Assembly (NCBI GenBank): GCA_963205495.1
Contig: CAUJIN010000045.1
Location: forward strand, 1-64,000
Direction of reading: 5' to 3'
DNA: 64,000 nucleotides
DNA from: Pseudomonadota bacterium
GTDB taxonomy: Bacteria; Pseudomonadota; Gammaproteobacteria; Xanthomonadales; Xanthomonadaceae
In this document: positions 6,665 to 12,817 of the stretch, one piece after another
How positions within the stretch are numbered: the stretch's first letter is position 1
How the letters are laid out: each line of letters opens with the position of its first letter
The notes under the pieces: generated by a model
Database searches by the model: none
What the model saw: the letters and a program-made list of their open reading frames with translations, nothing else
What the model was told of the DNA's origin: nothing
Program-made: the position numbers and the translations under genes

Positions 6665-9496
6665 ATGAGCAAGAAAACCCTCGGTGCGCGCTCGCGCACG
6701 CTGATCGCCTTGGCGATCGCCACGATCCTCACCGGCACCGCAGCGCAGGCCACGACCATCGTAGGACCGGGCCTCAAGCATCCGGGCTCCATCAGCTACG
6801 ACGCCGCGGGCATTCCGACCGTCACCGGCGCGACGGATGAGGACGCCGCCTGGCTCATGGGTTTTGCCCACGCCCGCACCCGCTTCTTCCAGATGGATAC
6901 CCTGCGACGCAGCGCCAGCGGCACCGTGGCCGAACTGGTGGGTTCGGCCGGCCTGTCGCAGGACATCCAGGTGCGCACCCTCGGCCTGCGTCGCGCCGCG
7001 TGGGAGTCCTGGGCCAAGGCCACGCCGCAGCTGCGCGCCCAGCTCAAAGCCTATGCCGATGGCGTCAATGCGTGGCTCGCGAAGAATCCGCTGCCGATCG
7101 AATACGGTGCGCTGGAGCTGACCTCGGCCGATCCGTGGACGCCGGTCGATTCGATGGTGATCGGCAAGCTGCTGGCCTACCAGCTCTCCTTCGATCTCGA
7201 TACCGATTACACCGTGCGTCTGGGTGCCTACCAGCAGGCGGGCGCGGCCGGCGGCTTCGACGGCACCGCGCTGTTCTTCGGCGACACCCACCGCTCCGCG
7301 CCGCCCGACGCGCGCGCCTCGATTCCCGATTTCGTGCCCGGCGGCGGTGCCTCGAATGCCGGCGCCAAGGCCGGTGATGCGCCGACTTCGGCGATGCTCG
7401 ATCCCGCGATGCTGGAACTGGCCCAGCAGTACCGCGATGCCGTCATCGACAACCCGATCATCGCCCCGCACATGAAGCGGCGCGAAGGCCGCGCCGGCAG
7501 CAACTGGTGGATCGTGAGCGGCGAGCACACCGCCTCGGGCCGCCCGATCCTTTCCAACGACCCGCACCTGTCGCTGTCCACGCCGATGCTGTTCCAGGAG
7601 GGACACGTCGTCTCCAACGATCCGCGCTATCCCGCGCCGATGAATGCGGTGGGATCGATCGCGCCGGGCACACCGTGGCCGATCCTGGGCTGCGTCACCG
7701 AGTTCTGCTGGGGCCTCACCACCAACTCGCTCGACGTGACCGACACCTATCAGGAGCAGTTCGTCCTCAATTCCTACGGCCTGCCGACCCACACCGTCTA
7801 CAACGGCGTGCGCGAACCGGTTCTGTGGGTGTTCCAGAGCTACTTCGTCAACCAGATCGGCGATGGCGTGGCCGACAACGTCGCGCGCGAAAACTCCATC
7901 GGCTACACCAACGGCGGCATCACCATCATCGTGCCGCGCCGCAACAACGGCCCGGTGGTGCAGATCACCGGCAACAAGGGTCTTTCGATCCAGTACTCGG
8001 GCTGGGGTGCCACCTACGAGCTGGAAGCCTTCCGCAAGGTCAACCGAGCCCGCAACCTCGATGAGTTCCGCGCCGCCGTGCTGGACTTCGACGTCGGCTC
8101 GCAGAACTTCGCCTACGCCGACAAGCTGGGCAACATCGCCTACTTCGTCAGTGCCGAAATGCCGATCCGCGAAGACCTGCAGGCCGGCACCGTCACCGGC
8201 GCGCCACCCTTCATCGTGCGCAACGGCACCGGCGGCAACGAATGGATGCGCCCGGTCAACCAGTATCCGGCACAGCACTTGCCCTATGAAATCCTCTCGC
8301 CGCAGGAAATGCCCTGGACCATCAATCCGGCGCAGGGCTACATCGCCAACGCAAACAACGATCCGGTCGGCACCACCTTCGACAACAACGCGCTCAACCA
8401 GGCACGTCCGGGTGGCGGCATCCTCTACTACGCGCCTGGGCATTCCTCGTATCGCATGGGGCGGATCGATCGGGAGATGCAGAAGCTGGTCACGCGCGGC
8501 AACATCACCGTGCAGGACATGATGAAGCTGCAGTCCAACAACCAGCAGCTCGACGCAGAACTGGTGCTGCCGCACGTCCTCCACGCCGCCGACAGCATCG
8601 AGGCCTGCGGCTACGGCGACGATGCCGGACTGGCCGAAGCACTCGGCCGCCTCGCCGCATGGGACTACTCCACGCCCACCGGCATCCAGCAGGGCTTCGA
8701 CGCCGGCGACAACCCGATGACGCTGGCGCCGCCGAGTGATTCGGAAATCTCGCGCTCGGTGGCGGCAACTCTCTGGGCGGTCACGCGCGGCCAGTTGATC
8801 CGCAACACGATCGACTACACCCTGACCAAGTACGGTCTGGGCAGCTACCTGCCCAGCGCCACGGACGCCTATGTCGGCCTCAAGTTCCAGCTCGATGCCT
8901 TCGGCCCGCTCGGCGGCAAGGGGGCTTCGGGCCTGGACTTCTTCACCAACGTGTCCGTCGACCTGCAGGCCGTGGCTTCCGGCGTGCGCCGCGACTGCGT
9001 GCTGCTGGGCAGCGTGCGCGGCGCGCTCGACCTGCTCGCCAGCGACGCTTTCGCACCGGCTTTCGGCAAATCCACCGACCAGAACGACTACCGCTGGGGC
9101 AAGCTGCACCGCATCACCTTCAAGCACACCCTGGGGCCTGCACTCAGTGTTCCGGGAATCGAGGGCTATCCGTTCCAGAACCTGGCCGCAGACCTGCCGG
9201 GCATCGCGCGCCAGGGCGGATTCGACGTGGTCGACGCTTCCAGCCACAACGCCCGCGCCAACTCGGTCAACGGCTTCACCTTCGGCTCCGGGCCGGTGCG
9301 CCGCTTCATCGGTGAAATGACCGATACGCCGACGCTCCTGCAGATCGCCCCCGGCGGCCAGGACGGCAACCCCGGCGACATGGGCTACATCAGCCAGCTG
9401 CCGTACTGGCTGGTCAACGGCTACAAGCCGCTGGTCATCGATCCGGCCATCTCCGATGCCAGCGCCGTGGCGCGGCTGGAGTTCACCCCGAAGTAA
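6665..9496 (+). CDS. Penicillin acylase family (Ntn-hydrolase) amidase, secreted
   Basis: The 943-residue precursor has a signal peptide ending near Ala29. The family's autoproteolytic site is visible at Gly-Ser279-Asn-Trp-Trp: after cleavage Ser279 becomes the N-terminal nucleophile of the beta chain, and 'LSNDPHLSL' soon after it is a further family signature. The alpha chain would be about 30-278 and the linker before Ser279 is charged. Members hydrolyse amide bonds of penicillins, acyl-homoserine lactones or related N-acyl compounds in the periplasm; which substrate applies cannot be told. The start at 6665 is preferred because of AGGGAGGA 5 bases upstream. The gene stands alone, with a strong terminator at 9523. 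Confidence 0.9.
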   Translation: MSKKTLGARSRTLIALAIATILTGTAAQATTIVGPGLKHPGSISYDAAGIPTVTGATDEDAAWLMGFAHARTRFFQMDTLRRSASGTVAELVGSAGLSQDIQVRTLGLRRAAWESWAKATPQLRAQLKAYADGVNAWLAKNPLPIEYGALELTSADPWTPVDSMVIGKLLAYQLSFDLDTDYTVRLGAYQQAGAAGGFDGTALFFGDTHRSAPPDARASIPDFVPGGGASNAGAKAGDAPTSAMLDPAMLELAQQYRDAVIDNPIIAPHMKRREGRAGSNWWIVSGEHTASGRPILSNDPHLSLSTPMLFQEGHVVSNDPRYPAPMNAVGSIAPGTPWPILGCVTEFCWGLTTNSLDVTDTYQEQFVLNSYGLPTHTVYNGVREPVLWVFQSYFVNQIGDGVADNVARENSIGYTNGGITIIVPRRNNGPVVQITGNKGLSIQYSGWGATYELEAFRKVNRARNLDEFRAAVLDFDVGSQNFAYADKLGNIAYFVSAEMPIREDLQAGTVTGAPPFIVRNGTGGNEWMRPVNQYPAQHLPYEILSPQEMPWTINPAQGYIANANNDPVGTTFDNNALNQARPGGGILYYAPGHSSYRMGRIDREMQKLVTRGNITVQDMMKLQSNNQQLDAELVLPHVLHAADSIEACGYGDDAGLAEALGRLAAWDYSTPTGIQQGFDAGDNPMTLAPPSDSEISRSVAATLWAVTRGQLIRNTIDYTLTKYGLGSYLPSATDAYVGLKFQLDAFGPLGGKGASGLDFFTNVSVDLQAVASGVRRDCVLLGSVRGALDLLASDAFAPAFGKSTDQNDYRWGKLHRITFKHTLGPALSVPGIEGYPFQNLAADLPGIARQGGFDVVDASSHNARANSVNGFTFGSGPVRRFIGEMTDTPTLLQIAPGGQDGNPGDMGYISQLPYWLVNGYKPLVIDPAISDASAVARLEFTPK

Positions 9497-9522
9497 CTGG
9501 GCGGCTTCGTCGCAGCAGAAGA

Positions 9523-9552
9523 ACGGGGGCGCAGATGCGCCCCCGTTTGCTT
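9523..9552 (+). terminator. Strong intrinsic terminator
   Basis: ACGGGGGCGC (9523-9532) pairs with GCGCCCCCGT (9537-9546) around the loop AGAT, followed by TTGCTTTT. It ends the acylase transcript. Confidence 0.85.
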
Positions 9553-9580
9553 TTCCCGGCCGCCATGCTGCAATGCGAGC

Positions 9581-10258
9581 GTGCCCGGCATTCCCACCCA
9601 TTCGCGCGGTTTTGATATCGAAGCTGCGCGCGCCCATCTGGCGCGCCGCGACCGCAAGTTCGCGCGCTGGCTCGATCGCATCGCGCCCATCGCCGCCGAT
9701 CCGCGCTGGCAGGAGCCGTTCGATCCGGTCGATGCGCTCGCCCGCGCCATCCTCTACCAGCAACTCAGCGGCCGCGCCGCCGGCACCATCGTGGCGCGAG
9801 TGGAGCAGGGCATCGGCTCGGAGCGACTGCACGCCGGCACCCTGGGCCGCCTCGACGACGACGCCCTGCGCGCCTGCGGTGTCTCGCGCAACAAGATCCT
9901 CGCATTGCGCGACCTCTGCGCGCGCGAGCTGCGCGGGGAAGTTCCGGGCGTGGATGACATGCTGGGCCTTCGCGACGAGGAAATCGTCAACGCGCTCGTT
10001 CCGATCCGCGGCATCGGCCTGTGGACCGTGCAGATGATGCTGATCTTCCGACTGGGCCGCCCCGACGTGCTGCCCGTCGACGACCTCGGCGTGCGCCGCG
10101 GCGCGCAGCAGATCGACCACCTCGATGACCTGCCCAAGCCGCGCGAACTGGCCGAGCGCGGCGAGCGCTGGGGGCCGTTCCGCAGCTACGCCGCGCTCGC
10201 GCTGTGGCGCATCAGCGACCTCGCCGCCGTCGCGCCGGTGAAGCGTTCGCAGGAATGA
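9581..10258 (+). CDS. alkA: DNA-3-methyladenine glycosylase II (AlkA-type, HhH-GPD)
   Basis: The 225-residue protein removes alkylated bases (3-methyladenine and related lesions) to start base-excision repair. The helix-hairpin-helix is visible as 'IRGIGLWTVQM', followed by a Gly/Pro-Asp loop and the catalytic aspartate region 'LPVDDLGVRRG' (Asp167/Asp168; the second aligns with the catalytic Asp of AlkA). It lacks the N-terminal AlkA_N domain and any Ada domain, so it is the short form. The start is GTG at 9581, placed just after the preceding terminator; no clear ribosome site is visible. It lies just upstream of two tRNA genes but ends before their promoter. Confidence 0.87.
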   Translation: MPGIPTHSRGFDIEAARAHLARRDRKFARWLDRIAPIAADPRWQEPFDPVDALARAILYQQLSGRAAGTIVARVEQGIGSERLHAGTLGRLDDDALRACGVSRNKILALRDLCARELRGEVPGVDDMLGLRDEEIVNALVPIRGIGLWTVQMMLIFRLGRPDVLPVDDLGVRRGAQQIDHLDDLPKPRELAERGERWGPFRSYAALALWRISDLAAVAPVKRSQE

Positions 10259-10310
10259 CCCGACGCGCCGCATTGCCGCGCCTGACGATCCGGCGTCACG
10301 CAGCGGCATC

Positions 10311-10339
10311 TTGAGTCCCGTCGGCATGGATGCCATAAT
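10311..10339 (+). promoter_or_regulatory. Sigma-70 promoter of the tRNA pair
   Basis: TTGAGT (10311-10316), a 17-base spacer and CATAAT (10334-10339) form a near-consensus promoter. The predicted start, near 10346, is about 37 bases before tRNA-Val. No terminator separates the two tRNAs, so both are probably transcribed from it. Confidence 0.75.
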
Positions 10340-10382
10340 GCGCGGCCCTGATTGGCTCGTGCGGCCGATCAAGGGCGATATC

Positions 10383-10457
10383 GGGCGGTTAGCTCAGCGG
10401 TAGAGCACTACCTTGACATGGTAGGGGTCACAGGTTCGAACCCTGTACCGCCCACCA
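10383..10457 (+). tRNA. tRNA-Val (anticodon GAC)
   Basis: A complete 75-nt cloverleaf is visible. The acceptor GGGCGGT pairs with ACCGCCC and is followed by A and an encoded CCA. The anticodon stem CTACC/GGTAG encloses TTGACAT (anticodon GAC), and the T arm contains GGTTCGAACCC. It decodes GUC/GUU valine codons. Confidence 0.97.
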
Positions 10458-10538
10458 GATGTCCCCTTCACGCAGCGTCCTGCGGCACGCGCGGAACACA
10501 GGACTTCTGAATTCGCTGAAAAACGCGAGATCCAGATT

Positions 10539-10615
10539 GGCTATGTAGCTCAGCCGGTTAGAGCACAGCACTCATAATGCTGGGGTCGGTGGTTCGAGTC
10601 CACCCATAGCCACCA
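10539..10615 (+). tRNA. tRNA-Met (anticodon CAT, elongator)
   Basis: A complete 77-nt cloverleaf is visible. The acceptor GGCTATG pairs with CATAGCC, then A and encoded CCA. The anticodon stem CAGCA/TGCTG encloses CTCATAA (anticodon CAT), and the T loop is TTCGAGT. The fully paired acceptor end and the lack of three consecutive G-C pairs in the anticodon stem argue for the elongator rather than the initiator form. It lies 81 bases after tRNA-Val and is probably co-transcribed. Confidence 0.95.
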
Positions 10616-10622
10616 CATCCAA

Positions 10623-10648
10623 CCCCGTGATTTCACGGGGTTTTTTTT
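10623..10648 (+). terminator. Intrinsic terminator of the tRNA operon
   Basis: CCCCGTGA (10623-10630) and TCACGGGG (10633-10640) form a perfect 8-bp inverted repeat followed by eight T residues (10641-10648). Its 3' edge is the insertion point of the group IIC intron that starts at 10650. Confidence 0.95.
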
Positions 10649-10649
10649 G

Positions 10650-11073
10650 GTGCGCCCGGCAGGGCGCACCTGCTTTGAGGTGAAAGTCCTCTACTCGCCC
10701 GGCAAGGGGAAGAGTCAGCCGAACGGCAAGGGTGTCGCGGGTAACTGCGAATCTGGAGGAAGCTGAAGGCAAAGCGCTGGCCTGACGAACAGGAAGCGGA
10801 TACGAGGCGGCACAGCGGGGTAAGGCGGCCAATATCGTCGAAGCCCGGTTCTTGCACGGAACGCTGTGACGTAGATCCGACAGGCACAAGCGTGAAGGCA
10901 GGTGCGTCATACCCGGGGGGATCCTCGTCTGTGCCTTGGTGCTACCGACGTCGCGAGGCGTCGGGATGCGGGCGGGGAAGTCAGCAGAGGCCGTCTTGCA
11001 TGAACCGCCGTATGCGGAACCGCACGTACGGTGGTGTGGGAGGACGGCGGGGGTGACCCCGCCTCCTCCCGAT
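10650..11073 (+). mobile_element. Group IIC intron without an intron-encoded protein
   Basis: The element starts with GTGCGCCCGGCAGGGCGCA, the 5' end pattern of bacterial group II introns. Internal blocks such as GGCAAGGGTGTC, GAATCTGGAGGAAGCTGAAG and AAGTCAGCAGAGG match the domain I-III core of class C introns. Domain V is a textbook 34-nt hairpin at 11002-11035, with CCGCCGTAT and ACGTACGGTGG on its two arms and the CGC triad typical of class C. Domain VI runs about 11036-11073 and the 3' end is CCCGAT. Domain IV holds no reverse transcriptase or maturase; at 424 nt the element is RNA only. It sits directly behind an intrinsic terminator, the known preference of class C introns. The 3' arm of domain VI has C where a bulged branch-point A is expected. 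Mobility would need protein supplied in trans. Confidence 0.88.
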
Positions 11074-11289
11074 CGGGAAGGTTGCTGAAACCCGCTTCGC
11101 ACAAATCAGCACATGAAACGGAATGCATCCGCCGTACGACCTTGAACAGCACGGTGATCCTGCCCCTGAGCGAAGGTCTGTATGGCACTGTTGCGCCAGC
11201 GGCGGTGGATTGCGACGCGCTGCACTCTCAGGTTGCCGCCGCCGGGGTGCTGTGGCACTCTCGCACTAGTGTTTTTCGGAGGTCGAGCG

Positions 11290-11838
11290 ATGATCGATCC
11301 GGATGGATATCGCCCGAACGTCGGCATCATTCTGATGCACCCCGATGGACGCGTGTTCTGGGCGCGCAGGACGCGCCGTGACGGCTGGCAGTTTCCGCAA
11401 GGAGGGATGCGTTCGGACGAAACGCCGCTCGAGGCGATGTACCGGGAGCTGGAAGAGGAAACCGGCCTGCGCGAGGAGCATGTCCAGGTTCTGGCGAGCA
11501 CGCCGGGTTGGCTGCGCTATCGGTTGCCCAAACGCTTCGTCCGCAGCGCGCAGCGCCCGCTGTGCATCGGCCAGAAGCAGGTCTGGTTCCTGCTGCGGCT
11601 GATGGCCGATGAAGGAAACGTGCGGCTGGATTTGACCGACAAACCCGAGTTCGACCGCTGGCAGTGGGTCGACTTCTGGTATCCGTCCGAGCACGTCGTG
11701 GAGTTCAAGCGCGAGGTCTACCTGCGCGCACTGCGCCACGTTGCGCCCAGCGCACAGGAGGCTGCTGGCGGCGCGCGGATTCTGGGTTCGGCACCGTGCA
11801 GGGAGCCTTCGGATGGCTTCACGCGCCGCGCCGGCTGA
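11290..11838 (+). CDS. rppH: RNA pyrophosphohydrolase (Nudix)
   Basis: The 182-residue enzyme removes pyrophosphate from 5'-triphosphate mRNA ends, opening them to RNase E decay. The Nudix box GG-x5-E-x7-REL-x2-E-x-G is visible at about residues 38-60 ('[20 protein letters not shown]'), after 'GWQFPQGG'. The N-terminal '[15 protein letters not shown]' is typical of RppH. The start at 11290 is chosen because CGGAGG lies 8 bases upstream. The tail after residue 155 is longer and less conserved than in E. coli (176 residues), and its last 20 residues may be recent read-through into the following insertion-sequence relics. Confidence 0.95.
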   Translation: MIDPDGYRPNVGIILMHPDGRVFWARRTRRDGWQFPQGGMRSDETPLEAMYRELEEETGLREEHVQVLASTPGWLRYRLPKRFVRSAQRPLCIGQKQVWFLLRLMADEGNVRLDLTDKPEFDRWQWVDFWYPSEHVVEFKREVYLRALRHVAPSAQEAAGGARILGSAPCREPSDGFTRRAG

Positions 11839-11982
11839 ACCCCCCGGGAAAAGCGGGATGCGAAGATCCGGCACTTGCTGCCGGGCATGGTGAACCGCGC
11901 TCAGGTCGTGCGGCGGGCGATTCTCCATTGTTCTTCCGGCGTGTTGGTCGGAATGGTCGCGAGGTGGTTCGGGCTCTGGCCA

Positions 11983-12196
11983 CCCAAGTTCCGCAGCTAC
12001 TGATGGATATTCCGGCGAAAGCCGGCCTCTCGGGGGCAGATTGCGAGTCGCGCACGCAGTGACGCCGGCGCTGACGCGTTCACACGCGGATGCCGCCGCG
12101 TCGGGATGCGACAGGCGGGCATCGTCAGTCCTCATAGTCCACTAGCCAGGCGGCCAGCGCTTCGCACAGCTTCCGCTTCGCCCCCAAGTTCCGCAG
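11983..12196. repeat. Direct repeat CCCAAGTTCCGCAG, two copies 200 bp apart
   Basis: CCCAAGTTCCGCAG occurs at 11983-11996 and again at 12183-12196, each followed by CTA or TTA. The second copy lies directly beside the truncated coding tail at 12125-12180. The repeats could be ends of a lost element or target-site material; the sequence alone does not decide. Confidence 0.6.
12125..12180 (-). pseudogene. C-terminal fragment of an unidentified protein
   Basis: On the minus strand a frame ends at TGA (12127-12125) after residues reading KRKLCEALAAWLVDYED. The frame has no start and is cut at about 12181 where the CCCAAGTTCCGCAG repeat begins. The short acidic tail with a clean stop looks like the end of a once-real gene, but the family is not recognised. 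Confidence 0.35.
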
Positions 12197-12252
12197 TTAA
12201 CGCCGTAAGCTACTGATTTATCTAGCCACAAGGTGGCTTTTGTGGCACTACA

Positions 12253-12396
12253 TCAGTGCTTGGGCGGGCTTTTGGTGTCGAGTGCGGCGAAGAGTTCGAG
12301 CTGTTGGGCGGTGGGCGCGTTGATGCCGCGCAGCGACTGGCGACCAAGCTTCACCTGGTGCCGCTGAATCGTGGCGAGGAGTCGGAGCGCAGCCAC
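12253..12396 (-). pseudogene. C-terminal remnant of an IS transposase (probable)
   Basis: A minus-strand frame ends at TGA (12255-12253). Its last 47 residues include LLATIQRHQVKLG, SLRGINAPTAQQLELF and a final SPPKH. This Lys/Arg-rich helix followed by 'NAPTAQQLELF' resembles the C-terminal tails of DDE transposases; the family is not certain. There is no upstream catalytic domain: the sequence beyond 12396 becomes short direct repeats, so the gene is decayed to its tail. An inverted repeat at 12225-12246 just past the stop may be the element's end. Confidence 0.5.
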
Positions 12397-12398
12397 TG

Positions 12399-12499
12399 TT
12401 CCGGACCATGTGAGGCCACGATTCCGATCCATGTGAAGCCACCGTTCCGGACCATGTGAGGCCAGCGCCAGGGGCTCGATTCCGGAGCATGGGAAGCCA
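12399..12499 (+). repeat. Four-copy 20-bp direct repeat, IS-end-like
   Basis: TTCCGGACCATGTGAGGCCA at 12399-12418 recurs with few changes at 12422-12441 and 12480-12499 and exactly at 12445-12464. The spacings are 23, 23 and 35 bases. Arrays of imperfect repeats of this size are known at the ends of IS21-family elements, where the transposase binds. No IstA or IstB gene is nearby, so this would be an orphan end. Confidence 0.7.
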
Positions 12500-12735
12500 G
12501 TGCTGGGCCGGGGGGGCGTGGGTCATCCTCGCGGTTTTTCCGCGAGGCATTTCCCATGAGTCAACCGAGGCTTGCCGCCAGACGCCGGCGGCCTGCACCG
12601 TCGCGTCGCTGCCTTGCCGGCATGAGCCGACTCCGTTGCCAGGGGCGCCCGCGGACGCTTCCCGCGGGACTCCTCCGCAATCGCGAACCGCACTCTCCCG
12701 GGCACCTCGATGGCGTTCGCATTCGCGCACGACAG

Positions 12736-12760
12736 TTGATGCAATATCAATAATATCAAC
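12736..12760 (+). promoter_or_regulatory. AT-rich inverted repeat upstream of the CSLREA gene
   Basis: TTGAT-N5-ATCAA (12736-12750) is followed by TAAT and a further ATCAAC (12755-12760). This AT-rich island in GC-rich surroundings lies 58 bases before the start codon at 12818. It could be an operator or part of a promoter; no confident -35/-10 pair is seen. Confidence 0.35.
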
Positions 12761-12817
12761 CGGTTGGGGTTGGCACGAAATTCGCTTGAGTGCAGGCAGC
12801 CCCTACCGGAGATCACC

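Larger units (their letters stand above)
11839..12817. other. 979-base gene-free region with mobile-element relics
   Basis: No intact gene is supported here. The stretch holds a repeated 14-mer exactly 200 bases apart, two short protein-coding tails on the minus strand that lack starts, an inverted repeat GCCACAA/TTGTGGC (12225-12246), a four-unit direct repeat (12399-12499), a hairpin CCTCGCGG-T5-CCGCGAGG (12527-12547) and an AT-rich inverted repeat before the next gene. It looks like nested, decayed insertion sequences. Confidence 0.6.

Noticed and set aside
10572..11188. Protein-coding frames across the group II intron
   Set aside because: Frames on both strands overlap the structured RNA and the tRNA; none shows reverse-transcriptase motifs such as YADD.
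12556..12753. Small reading frame starting MSQPRLAA after the IS-like hairpin
   Set aside because: Arg/Pro/Gly-rich composition without family features and no supported ribosome site; likely chance.
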